64,000 nt of DNA from CAWKMN01 sp963850765. GTDB lineage: Bacteria > Chloroflexota > Anaerolineae > Aggregatilineales > Aggregatilineaceae. The position numbers and the translations under genes were made by a program. The DNA lies in the NCBI GenBank assembly GCA_963850765.1, contig CAWKMN010000010.1:310001-374000 (forward strand), written 5' to 3'. This document shows, in pieces, positions 26,716-36,800 of the stretch; positions within the stretch are counted from its first letter, which is position 1, and each line of letters starts with the position of its first letter. The notes beneath the pieces were generated by a model. That model saw only the letters and a list, made by a program, of their open reading frames with translations. It did no database searches and was not told the DNA's origin.

Positions 26716-27791
26716 CTAGGCAACGCTTCCACGTTTGTGCTGTGCCACCTCACCTGGCTGCTTAGGCTTACTTTCGTTCAAGTCGATACGGTAGTACGCC
26801 GGATTGAACTTGACGTGTACGCCGCCCGTCTCGCCGTCACTGACTTTCTCGACCATTAGCGCTCCGAGCGACGATGGCTGGTCTTTGAGTTCCCAGTAGA
26901 CCGGGCGACCAGCGTTATCTATGTGCTGTTGACCCTTGCTGTCGCACATTGCCAGGTTCTCTTTGGCGTAGGCGCGCATGATGCGCACCACAATCTGCGC
27001 CTGCTCGAAGATGACCGAGCCGTTCTTGGGCGTCTTGCGCTCGTTGTCGGTGTACTTCGCGTTCATGTTGTCTTGCGCCGCCACCCACATGTAGACGCGG
27101 TAACGCTTGGCGATGCGCTTGAAGAACGACGCACGGGCATCATTCTGCCGCCAGTCTTCGGCCTTGGCGCTGACTTCCAAGCCACCCACGCCGAGCAAGC
27201 TGTAGTAGTCCACGATGACCACGAGGCCGCGCCCGGCTGCGCTCGACATAGCCTTGTACTGCGCGACCTGCGCCTCGAACTCGGTTGCTGACACGTCAGG
27301 CGCGTAGCAGAAGAAGATGCGACCCTTCTCCTTTTGGCAGCGTTTGTAGTTCTCGGTCATTGAGGTGAACTTCGCCCAGGCTATCTTTTCTTTTGGTTTG
27401 TCGCCACGAAGGTTGAATCCACGCTTCGGGTCCACCAGGTCCTTGACCTGCACCCAGGTGTGTCGGCTCACCCAGCGGTCAAACATGCTCTCCGTCAGGG
27501 TCTCCATATACACGAACAGCACGTCAAAGCCCTGCTCGTGGGCAAAGTCATGCGCCCAGTCGAGCAACACCGTCGTTTTGCCCATGCCGGACTTCGCGGC
27601 CAGCACGCCAAGCTCGCCTTCGCGCTGCGGGGGCAAGCTCACTCAGGGTTAATCTGGAACTTGCCCATACTCTTGATGGCGTCGGGCCAGCCGATGACGC
27701 GCCCGACCAGGTCACGGACGACCTGGCGCTGGTACTCGGTCATCTCGACCCGAATGGTCGGTTTTACTCCAGGGGGTGTGTAGTTTGTCAT
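26716..27791 (-). CDS. DnaB/RecA-fold replicative ATPase, frameshifted near N-terminus
   Basis: Most of the protein is one frame from 27642 to 26716: Walker A AAKSGMGKTT, ETLTESMFDRW, Walker B RGLVVIVDYYSLLG and AQDNMNAKYTD, as in the C-terminal domain of DnaB-type helicases. Upstream, ATG 27791 starts MTNYTPPGVKPTIRVEMTEY and VGRVIGWPDAIKSMGKFQIN and joins after one missing base near 27645, giving about 358 residues. DnaB-type ATPases unwind or load at replication forks of phages and plasmids. The ATG overlaps the stop of the HTH replication protein (ATGA), so both form a replication operon. Confidence 0.75.
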
Positions 27792-28888
27792 TGGGCTTCT
27801 CCTTCGCTATAGCCCGGTGGCATGGTATCAGGCAAGTCATCGGGTAGGTTATCGTTTGGATTGCCCACAAAACCGAGATACTCACGTTCTTCGGGCGTGT
27901 ACTCGTTCTCGCCCACCTGTTCAGACAACCCGTCCTGGAACCAGTCATAATTATTTGCAATCGTGCCGGCGAGACCCTTCGAGCCGCTGCCTTTAGCATT
28001 ATCTCTCCACCAAGGGAATGACTTTTCCGTAATCCAGTTCTTGAAGGCATTCCCAATACCCTCGTCGTCGTAGAGGCTGTTGGGCGACGGCGCATCTTCC
28101 ACCTCTTCGCTCTTGCTAGCGTCACCCAGGATGTCACGCGCTTTTCGCGCCAGCACGTTCTGTCTGAGCAGTCCGCAGAGAAAACGCTCAAGCTCCGTGT
28201 AGTCTTCGGGGATGGACGGCTTGCTTTTTCCCTGGTCAAGGTCTTTGTCCCGATTATCCGCAACGACCCCGGATTCGACAGGATTGCCAGCAACTGAGCC
28301 AACGAGGGAGGCCGGGGCGGCAGACCCGGTTATTTGTACTTTCTTATCTGTAGTACCTTTAAGAGCTTTACTACCTTTGCATGCGCCGTCCGAATATGCG
28401 CTTGGCGCATCAGGGTGACATGCGTTTGGCGTATATGCGCTTGGCGAATAACCGACACTCTCGACCTCTTCGTTTAGGAACGCGACCACATTACCGGCAC
28501 CGATGTGTGACAATTCCTGCATCATGGCCTTGACGGCTTCATCGGTTTGGTAGAGGTAGGGCACTACTTCGTCGTCGAACCGCATGAGGCCCGTAAGTTG
28601 ATACACATACTTACTGGGCGGCAGTTCGCGTTCGTCCTCAACGCGATATTCATAGGGAACGTTGTAGATTGCCCCGTGTTCAAAGAGCCAACGAATTGCT
28701 GCAGAGACACGGGCCTGGTTAGTCCCTATTTCTTTCGCAATAAGGTCCTGTCCGGGCCAGCATCGATTACGTTGGTTGCTATGGAGAATAAGAACGGTCA
28801 AGACGGGCCAACGAAATTCCTGACCCTTCCCGCCCTCGCGAAAACTGTGCAGGTGACTGCGCATTTCCCAGTTCAGTGTTGATGTCAT
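27788..28888 (-). CDS. Replication-initiator-like protein with winged HTH (HTH_36 type)
   Basis: The 366-residue protein has a winged helix-turn-helix at residues about 25-75 (RWPVLTVLILHSNQRNRCWP, DLIAKEIGTNQARVSAAIRW). This is the layout of phage and plasmid initiators such as lambda O-like and DnaD-like proteins. A low-complexity middle region follows, with the repeat P-S/N-A-Y/C encoded by three direct repeats (28394-28446). The C-terminal region (GIGNAFKNWITEKSFPWWRD, GTIANNYDWFQ) resembles the helicase-loading part of such proteins. The downstream ATPase overlaps it by 4 bases. AAAGGGGA precedes the ATG. The function assignment rests on domain layout and partner. Confidence 0.65.
   Translation of the reverse strand: MTSTLNWEMRSHLHSFREGGKGQEFRWPVLTVLILHSNQRNRCWPGQDLIAKEIGTNQARVSAAIRWLFEHGAIYNVPYEYRVEDERELPPSKYVYQLTGLMRFDDEVVPYLYQTDEAVKAMMQELSHIGAGNVVAFLNEEVESVGYSPSAYTPNACHPDAPSAYSDGACKGSKALKGTTDKKVQITGSAAPASLVGSVAGNPVESGVVADNRDKDLDQGKSKPSIPEDYTELERFLCGLLRQNVLARKARDILGDASKSEEVEDAPSPNSLYDDEGIGNAFKNWITEKSFPWWRDNAKGSGSKGLAGTIANNYDWFQDGLSEQVGENEYTPEEREYLGFVGNPNDNLPDDLPDTMPPGYSEGEAQ
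28394..28446. repeat. Three direct repeats ATATGCGCTTGGCG inside the initiator gene (possible iterons)
   Basis: Copies are at 28394-28407, 28418-28431 (two mismatches: ACATGCGTTTGGCG) and 28433-28446. The spacing is 24 and 15 bases, a multiple of three, so they also encode an amino-acid repeat. Iterons within an initiator gene are known from lambdoid replication origins. That these are iterons is inference. Confidence 0.45.
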
Positions 28889-29400
28889 GTATGACTCCCC
28901 TTTCGCTGTTGACTAGACGGCCTTAGCATTTCGCTGGACTCTATGCGAGGAGACGATATCCTCGCTGAGCGGCGAATCTTGTAGCCTAAGCAGATGAGAA
29001 TGGTCTGTTGCCGTGCCACGGGGTATTGCTGATGCATGTGCAATCCCTTTCGTTTAGGAGTGCCCGCTCTCGTGGCAGGAGAGCAGTACCAAGTTACCGA
29101 TAGATTCCGCGAACTGGCCACTTCGGGCCAATCCGCATTTGTTGGCACCCCGCAGACAACAACTCGGGGGTGACAACGGAAAATATTATAACGCTATCAT
29201 TAAATTAATGCAAATTCTAATCATTACTTCACAGCGTCGGCATGTCAGCACAGTCGGCATGCCTAATCAAGTCCTGGTAATGTTGAGGCGACTTCCTTCT
29301 GAAAATGAGTGTCCGTTTTGGGCGGATGAGAAAAAGCAAGTTGGTGATACTTGCTCACCATCGCTCTATTTGCCCTTGGGCGATAATACAACTCGGGAGA
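28889..29400. other. Gene-free stretch with AT-rich core upstream of the replication operon
   Basis: About 510 bases with no convincing gene. Positions 29171-29232 are clearly AT-richer than the surroundings (AAAATATTATAACG, ATTAAATTAATGC), which could be a promoter region or the DNA-unwinding part of an origin. I see no clear consensus promoter or repeat. Confidence 0.4.
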
Positions 29401-30668
29401 TTATCTCGGCCACCGAAGGATGAGCTGCGTTCGCCGTTTGCTGACTCGATACTCGTCGGGCGAGAGGGGGTAGTCGATATCCGATGGAACGATGCGGACA
29501 TGCAGGTTCTCAACACTGGGATGCCCGGCGTCGTGCCAAGCCGTCAGTTGGTCAATCAGTTCGGTTGCCAGGCTACCGTTGGGACCGTATTGACAGACCA
29601 TCAACCGAAACGGCGTGGACTCTGAGGATTCGTCAAGGATAGGCTGCTCGGTGGGGCGCATCAGCAGACACAGCTCATGTTCACGGATTACCCCACTCGT
29701 GAAGGTGCACTTGTTCTCACCCGAAATGGCGAGGAGGACGGGGATGATACCCTGTTCGGCCACCTCTCCTTGCGCCATCAGCGTGCAGAAACCCGCTTCA
29801 CGCAGGGACAGCCACGGCTCTACCCCAAACCACACGTCGTGGGCGGTCACGGCTATACCGGTATCCAAATCGCGGCGAGGACCGGTCAGCCATTCGTAGA
29901 TAGTCTGGGAGGATGCGGAAGGGCTTTCCACGCTCCAGAACTGAAGGCCTGGTGCCGGCCCAAGCTCGCGCGTTAAGTCAGGAGCGACGAAATCCCCACG
30001 GAGTCCCATGAAGCCGCAAGGGGCAACTGAGATGCTTTGCCAATAGTCGCCAGCTCGCTCAAGGGCAATGGAAAGCTGTCGTCCTCGGATGGTGAGGGGC
30101 AGCACCAGCCGTCCATCGGGTTTCAACTGCTCTTCCCACGCAGCGGCGATGTCCCACGCGGCCACCGTCAGAATGATGCGGTCATAGGGTGCCGCCTCCG
30201 GATAGCCGTAGGCACCATCGGTGCAGACAGCCTGCACCTGACTCCAACCAGCCGTGGCCAGCCGTCCTTGTGCGCTCGAGACGATGTCCTCATCGATGTC
30301 GAGTGTGACGATTTGACCGGCCTCACCTACGATGTGAGCCATGAGCGCCGCGTTGTAGCCCGTCCCGGCCCCAATCTCCAACACTCGGTGGCCGGGCTGT
30401 AAATCAAGCTGCTCCAACATAATCGCCATAATCGCCGGCTGCGACGAGGAACTGACCGCTACGTCATCCTGCCATTTCGTCGGGATAGCCACGTCACTAT
30501 ACGCACGTTCCAACGCAGCATCTGGCACGAACAAATGCCGCGGGACCGTCTGAAAAGCAGCTTCAACTTCGGCGACCGGATGACCCCTTGCTCCTTCAAT
30601 TGGGCAACAAGCTGCTGGCGGAGGACCTTGGCTCGGTCATCATCATAGGCAGGGGATTCTGATTTCAT
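29401..30668 (-). pseudogene. Protein-L-isoaspartate O-methyltransferase family protein, frameshifted
   Basis: From ATG 30668 the frame reads MKSESPAYDDDRAKVLRQQL and KEQGVIRSP. One base shift near 30570-30580 leads to LFVPDAALERAYSDVAIPTK. The AdoMet-binding motif is VLEIGAGTGYNAALMA and the post-I acidic residue is in IVTLDIDEDIV. The first about 210 residues match PCMT-type methyltransferases; the remaining about 200 are an extension seen in FxLD-like and peptide-modifying relatives. PCMT repairs isoaspartate in aged proteins or methylates peptides. No precursor peptide gene was recognised next to it. Confidence 0.75.
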
Positions 30669-30796
30669 GGGTCATATTCCCTCGCACGTCTTTTTATTGA
30701 GTTAATCACATTGCGGCCAATGTACCACGAAAATGGCACCAAGGTTAGGAGGTAAAAGTGAGATGCCGGGGTGCATCTTGGCGTTATGCTTTGATT

Positions 30797-31735
30797 TCAG
30801 CGAATCGCCCCATAGGGCAGAAAAGCGTGAACTCCACGTACCTGATTAACAATCTGGGTGATACGCATATCGACCGCTACACTAGCTAGTGCCAGGGCAT
30901 GAACCCGGTCAACCTGATACAGTTCACTGAGCAAGGATAACATGCCCTCCAGGGCGAGATACGTTGCCTCCAGCAAATCCTCATGGAAGCCGAACGTGAG
31001 CCAACCTGTTGGGGTTTTGGCTCGTGGCATCGTCAGCGCCAGGTGTTCATTGAGGCGAAAAGTGAGTTCAAGCTGTTCCATGGGACACTCAATTGCCGTG
31101 ACACTCACTTCGCCATCACCTTGAGCAGCGTGTCCATCACCAACATAGAACAGCCCCTCATTCACGGGAATGGGTAAATAGAGGGTTGACCCGGAAGTGA
31201 GTTCCCTGCAATCGATATTCCCCCCGCAGAACCGCGGCGGAACAGTCGAGTGTTTGCCCGGTTCGTCGGGTGGCATGCCCATCACGCCCATGAAAGGACG
31301 GAGCGTGATGGTATGTCCATACTGGTTTTTTCCGGTCATCGTGGCTGCATCCAAGGTCCATGCGTGGACAATCCCCTCGTGCCCCTCGACCAGGGTCAGG
31401 CGTTTATTGACATCGTGCGACCAACCTCCGGCTGTGCAGAACCCGTAAGTGCCGGGACGGACCGTTCCGATTTGCACTTCAAGCGTCATGCCGGGCTGAG
31501 CGCCTTGTATCGCAATCGGCCCAATCATCGCATGACCCTCATCGTCCTCGGTTCTTGGCTCAAACTTGCGACGTTCCGTGGTAAGACTCAGAAGGGGTTC
31601 CAGCCCCCACCCTGCATCAAGGGTGCTATACCGCACCGTATCGCCTGAATGAATCAGAAGGATAGGGGTATGTTCACGGGAGAAACATCCTTTCAGGTTT
31701 TGACGTTCTGGCCACAGGCGATGAATGGCAGGCAT
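30797..31735 (-). CDS. Acetamidase/formamidase family hydrolase
   Basis: The 312-residue protein matches the FmdA/AmdA family. Visible motifs are GHAMIGPIAIQGAQPGMTLE, RPFMGVMGMPPDEPG, FCGGNIDCRELTSGSTLYLP and VGDGHAAQGDGEVS, which carry the metal- and substrate-binding residues. The enzymes hydrolyse short aliphatic amides to ammonia and the acid in the cytoplasm. AGGAG lies about 12 bases upstream of the ATG. It stands alone, with no amide transporter beside it, so the physiological substrate is unknown. Confidence 0.9.
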   Translation of the reverse strand: MPAIHRLWPERQNLKGCFSREHTPILLIHSGDTVRYSTLDAGWGLEPLLSLTTERRKFEPRTEDDEGHAMIGPIAIQGAQPGMTLEVQIGTVRPGTYGFCTAGGWSHDVNKRLTLVEGHEGIVHAWTLDAATMTGKNQYGHTITLRPFMGVMGMPPDEPGKHSTVPPRFCGGNIDCRELTSGSTLYLPIPVNEGLFYVGDGHAAQGDGEVSVTAIECPMEQLELTFRLNEHLALTMPRAKTPTGWLTFGFHEDLLEATYLALEGMLSLLSELYQVDRVHALALASVAVDMRITQIVNQVRGVHAFLPYGAIR

Positions 31736-31888
31736 CGATTTTCGCTCCTAGCGCCGTCTGGAAAGCCGGTAAAGGATATTGTGCACAAGAGATGAATGTT
31801 TCTGGCCCTCGCATTTTGAGGCTCAGTGACGCATAAGCGCTGTACAGGCTCAAAGTGAACATGGGGGCTGTGCAACCGCCACACGTGC

Positions 31889-32351
31889 CTAACTCTGCTG
31901 CCGCTGCTCCCAGAGCTGGCGGTTCACCTGAATATGTCCGACGTGAGTTCCGGTGTGTTCTAAGATGTGCGCGAGACACCAAGCCACGCTGCGCTCGCTG
32001 CCATCACTCGGTACGGTACGCGTAGTTTCGAGGTCTTGAAGAGTCAGTCCATCCAGAACATGGCGCGCATAGTCTGTGGCCGTCTGTAAACGCGCTTTAA
32101 GGGTGTCCGCATCCACGTCACTGGTCTGGAACTCGGCGGGGCGATTGCGGTTAGACGGCTCGCCGGCGATGACATCCCCGGCCCAGTAGCGTTCTGAGCC
32201 TACCACATGGGTTACCAGTACCACAATGGAGTTCATGTCAGGGCCCGGAGACCAGTCCAGCGCGGCCTGGGGCAAGCCGTCGATTAGGCGTGCTATCTCG
32301 GCGTGTTGGCCTTCGATGACTTTCAGGAATTCAGCAGGCAAAGGGTTCCAT
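31889..32351 (-). CDS. DinB-like four-helix-bundle protein (DUF664/DinB superfamily)
   Basis: The product has the metal-binding His pattern of DinB-fold enzymes: VLVTHVVGSERYW, then HILEHTGTHVGHIQVNRQLW. The in-frame open reading begins at a TTG at 32341. A better start is ATG 32351 with GGGAGGA upstream; it joins after removing one base from the TTT run near 32340-32342 (MEPLPAEFLKVIEGQHAEIA). Such proteins are often thiol-S-transferases (bacillithiol or mycothiol) or have unknown roles. About 154 residues, typical length. Confidence 0.8.
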
Positions 32352-32388
32352 GGTTGTTCCTCCCTTGAGTTTTGATTTGCGGGGGGCT

Positions 32389-32401
32389 GAGCACTGTGCT
32401 C
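32389..32401. repeat. Palindrome GAGCACTGTGCTC
   Basis: A member of the GAGCAC family with one central base, in the gap between the class V aminotransferase stop (32420) and the DinB-like start (32351). Confidence 0.6.
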
Positions 32402-32419
32402 GCGACCGCCAATAGCAGA

Positions 32420-33688
32420 TTATGCACGTTGCTGGGCAAGCGAGGCCAATGCCCCCAGCAGCCGGTCAATCTCCTCGACCGTGTTGTAATGCACCGGCCC
32501 GACGCGGACCATGCCGTGCTCGCCTCGTCCCAGCCGCTCCATAATCTCCTGAGCGTAGTAGTTGCCGCTCCACACGTAGATGTGATGGTCCGCCAGATAC
32601 TGAGCAATCTCTCGCGGCGTGTAGCCTTCCATCACAAAGGCGACGGTGGGCACACGCTCGTGCAAGCGGGCCGGGTCGGTGATGCCGGCGATGGTCACGC
32701 CCGGCAGCGATTGCAGCCCTTTGATCAAATGCGCGGCCAACTGCTGCTCGTAGTCCTGAATGGAGTCCATCGCGCTCAGCAGCAGATTCCGGCGGCTGCT
32801 CTGGTCGGAAACTGCGTCAGCGCGTTGCTCGCCCAACCAGGCCAGGTAATCTATCGCGGCGGCCACGCCATAAATCGTCTCGAAGCTCGGCGCGCCGGTC
32901 TCCCATCGATACGGCGGCACATTCTTCGCCGGGCGCACCTTGTAGGCGGGCAGCTCAGCCAGCAGGTCATAGCGGCCCCAGAGAATGCCGATATGCGGTC
33001 CAAAGAACTTGTAGGCGGAGCACAGCAGGAAATCACAGCCGATGTCCTGTACATCAATGGCCACATGTGGCGCGCTCTGCACGGCATCCACCACGTGAAG
33101 CGCGCCGGCCGCATGCGCCATCATCGCGGCGATTTGTTTCACCGGGTTAATGGTCCCGACGGCATTCGAGGCGTGGACGGTGGCGACAATTTTCGTGCGG
33201 TCGGTCAGCGCGGCTTCCAGGCTGCCCATATCGAGCGTGCAGTCGGACGTCCGAATATCCACCCAGCGCACCCTGAGATGGTAGTCCTCGGCTATACGCA
33301 TCCAGGGCATCACGTTCCCGTCGTGGTCCATGCGCGTTAGCACGATTTCGTCGCCGGGTGAGAGCGTCTTGCCCAGGGCGCGGCTCAGCGCAAAGGTGAG
33401 CGTCGTCATGTTGGGGCCGAAGACGATTTCTTCCGGGCGCGACGCGTGGAGAAAGTCGGTTACGCGCTCACGCGCTGCCTGGACCATCGCCTCATTGCGG
33501 CGGCTGGTCGCAAACGCACCACCGGCGTAGGCGTTGGTGTGCAGGTAGTAGCTCACCACCGCATCGATGACCCGCTGCGGAACCTGCGTGCCGGCGGGAT
33601 TATCGAAGAAGACGGGCAGCGTATCGTCATCTGCCGGAAAATGTAGCGATGGAAACTGGGCGCGGATTTCCTGTACGTCGAAGGACAT
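32420..33688 (-). CDS. Cysteine desulfurase-like class V aminotransferase
   Basis: The 422-residue protein has the class V fold. The PLP lysine is in LLCSAYKFFGPHIGI, cofactor residues are seen in VVDAVQSAPHVAIDV and MDHDGNVMPW, and the N-terminus has FFDNPAGTQVPQRVIDAV. The overall pattern matches the cysteine desulfurase-like subfamily (TIGR01976 type), which lacks the clear SufS/IscS active Cys loop; the true reaction is not established. It is followed by the DinB-like gene on the same strand. Confidence 0.85.
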   Translation of the reverse strand: MSFDVQEIRAQFPSLHFPADDDTLPVFFDNPAGTQVPQRVIDAVVSYYLHTNAYAGGAFATSRRNEAMVQAARERVTDFLHASRPEEIVFGPNMTTLTFALSRALGKTLSPGDEIVLTRMDHDGNVMPWMRIAEDYHLRVRWVDIRTSDCTLDMGSLEAALTDRTKIVATVHASNAVGTINPVKQIAAMMAHAAGALHVVDAVQSAPHVAIDVQDIGCDFLLCSAYKFFGPHIGILWGRYDLLAELPAYKVRPAKNVPPYRWETGAPSFETIYGVAAAIDYLAWLGEQRADAVSDQSSRRNLLLSAMDSIQDYEQQLAAHLIKGLQSLPGVTIAGITDPARLHERVPTVAFVMEGYTPREIAQYLADHHIYVWSGNYYAQEIMERLGRGEHGMVRVGPVHYNTVEEIDRLLGALASLAQQRA

Positions 33689-33847
33689 ATTGGACCTCTC
33701 AAAGTGCAGTATCGGCAGGGTATGCGGTTTACTTTAGCGAACAAGGTGAATTGTGGCGAACCCTTCGGGGTTACGTTGCCAGTTCCGATGATGTGAGGCA
33801 GACGAGGTAAAAGTGAAGGAGTGGCCGGTAAAGACAAGCGTTGGGAT

Positions 33848-36800
33848 TTACCCGCTCTGTTCGAGCAGGGCCAGCATCTCGTGGGCGACTTCGAGCAGGT
33901 CGCGGTCCTTGCCCCGCTCAATAGCGGCGGCGATAGTCTCAGGGTCGAATTCAGCTTCAATTCTGGCGCGCAGTTCGAGCGCGTCCTGGACATAAAAATC
34001 GATGTTGGGGTGCGATGCGCTTATACCGTATAGCTCTAAAGCTGTCTGGAAGTCACTCTCTGCGGCGCAAAGATAAGCTAATCCCGCTGCACTATTCAAA
34101 ATCATCCAGAAATACTTGTTCTCCGCTGCCAGTTCAAGCGCCCATTTGAAGTTTCGGCGGGCTGAGGGATAGTTACCAACTTTCATATCAACGCGTCCAG
34201 ACATCTCGAACGCTTCCACGCGAGCTAACCACGGGTCGAGTGAAGCGAGCTGTTCGTAGAAGTCTCTGGCCGCCGGATAATCTGCCTCAGCGCATCTGAC
34301 AAAACCCATGCAACTCAAATAACACCGTTCTCCTTCATCGGAGAAGCCCAACTCCTGATAAAGGGTTCGACATTCCTGCGCGTACCGCTCCGCTTCCCAA
34401 TAGTTTCCGAGCTGTGTCCATGACAAGCTCATGTTATTCAGATTTATCGCCATAACGCGATGATTGCCGACATGCTCCAATAACAAGTTGCTCTTCTGGT
34501 ATCGTCGTATGGCCTCCTCATTCTGGAACATACCTATCGCGATGATACCAAGATGTGTCCAACAGAGTGCCTGCAACCAGTAATTGTTCAGTTCGCTGGC
34601 CAGTTGGATACTCTCATGATAATAGGGTTCGGCTTGTGCAAAACGAGTAGTGCCCAGATAATAATGCCCGCATTTGAACAGGCAGTAAGCAGTGCCATGC
34701 TTATCTCCCAGTTCGCGAAATATCGCCAAACTTTCTGCCAGGTGCTCTTCAGCGGTATCCGGTGAGAGCTGCCAAGAATGGACAAGAGCAAACGCCAAGT
34801 CACTTCGAGCATCAGCATACCTCCGCAATACGCTGAGGTGCTGCTCCATTTCATTTATCTGATTCTGTACAAGCTCAGGGGTTGGCTGTTCGAAGGCAAT
34901 TCCCCATGCCCACAGCCGGGCAGTCAACAGTTCCTGCTCACCTGCCGGCACATCGGTTTCAAAGGCTTGAAGGGCTTTCCGAAAGGACGCGTTTACTAGT
35001 TCGAGAGATGCATGGAACCAGAAGAAGCTCTCAACGGTCATGCCGATTTCGGTCGCCTTGCGCTGCGCGACAGCCCAATCCCACGCGGTGTAAATGTTAT
35101 CCATTTCAGCAGCGACTTCTTCCAGGGCCTCGACCTGCCGGGGTCCCAACATGTCGTCCCGGCGAGCAGTGAGGAAACCGAGATAGAAGGTACAGTGGCG
35201 TGAGCACGCGTGCTCACGCTCCTCCGGTATCTCATTCAGGCATTCACCCGCATATTGGCGCAGCAGTTCGTGAATCTCAAAACGCTGGGTATCGTGAACA
35301 TACCGGACCAGCGATTGGTTGACCAGGCGAGCGAGCACCGGCAGCGAGGCATTCCCGATGGCCTGCGCGGCTTCAAGGGTAAAACTCCCCATCATGACAC
35401 TCAGTCGCCTGAACACCTCCTGCTCTTTGGGGCTTAGTTGCTGCCAGGTGTAATCGAACAGGAGGCGCAGGCTGCGGTGGCGCTCCGGCGCGTCTCGCTG
35501 CGGCAGTTCCAGGTCCAGCAGCGCGGCTCCAATCGCCCGGCACGGCAGCATCCGCACCCAGGCGGCGGCGATTTCAATGCCGAGGGGCATCCCCCCGACG
35601 TGCTGGCAGATGCGGATGACGTACTCGCTCTCCACATCGAGCCGAAAACCGGGCTGCACCCGGCGCGCCCGCTCGACAAACAGCCGGATGGCACTGTAGT
35701 TTTCCAGCGAGGTGGTGTCCGCTGTGGTCGGATAGGGCATACCCTGGACCTCGTACAGCCATTCCCATCCCAGACTCAGCGGTGCGCGAGAGGTCGCCAG
35801 GACTTGGACGTGCGGCGCGTGGCTCAGCATAGCGTCAACCAGCCTGCCTTCAGCCAGCAGGTGCTCAACGTTGTCGAGAAGCAGCAACAGGTGTTTGTCG
35901 CGCAAGTAGTTGAGCAGTTGCGGTTCGATGGGTCCCTTTTCCGCCTGCAGTTGGAGAGCAACTGCAATGGCCTGGACAACTCCTTCGGCGAATTGCACCG
36001 GAGCCAGGGGCACAAAGCACACGCCGTCGCGGTAGTTATCCCGGATGTATTCAGCCGCCGCCAGCGCCAGACGGGTCTTACCGATACCACCCGGACCCAC
36101 CAGGGTGAGCAGGCGGCAGTCCGGGTGATTCAGGTGCTCACTAATTGCGGCAATGTCAAACTCGCGCCCGACAAAAGAAGTTGTCTGGACGGGGAGGTTA
36201 TGTCGGGGCCGTACTGGCCTTTCTTGAACGTATACTGTTTCGACATGTTCAGCAGCAGACGGCCTTTCGCGCACGAACAGCCCATCCCGAATCTGTTCGT
36301 AGAGAGTCGTGGTTTCCGGGGTGGGCGCAACCCTCAATTCCTGGTGGAGCACCTGGCGGCAGGTCTCGTATTCGGCGAGAGCCGCCTCCCGTTCGCCGGA
36401 CAGCGCTAGCAATTCCATTAACTGGCGATAGGTTTTCTCCCGCAGCGCGTCCAGGTGCAGCAGCCGGGTCGCACAGGCAATGCCGCGGGCATAGTTCGTC
36501 CGCTGGAGATGGCCGTCAATAACCCTGTCCAGTGCTTCCAGTGCCCGGAAATGGAGCCGTTCGCGTTCAAGGAGCACCCAGGCTTCGAACCCTGGACTGT
36601 CCACGGTAAACCCTTCGAGGAAGTCGCCCCGGTATAGGTCGAGCGCGTCATCTATTTGGTGGGGGTCCTCATCTTTGCGGTCCGCCAGCCGTCTGTCAAA
36701 GTCCTCGGCGTCGAGATAAACCTCACCGGCGGTGTTCACACCGACCGTTTCTGGGGTGATGTCAACAAAGCGCCCAACCGTCCGCCGCAAATCGGTGAGT

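Noticed and set aside
35438..36409. Long plus-strand frame antisense to the BTAD regulator (also 32372-33340, 59999-61132)
   Set aside because: They are shadows of GC-rich codons in clearly conserved minus-strand genes and have no motif or ribosome site.
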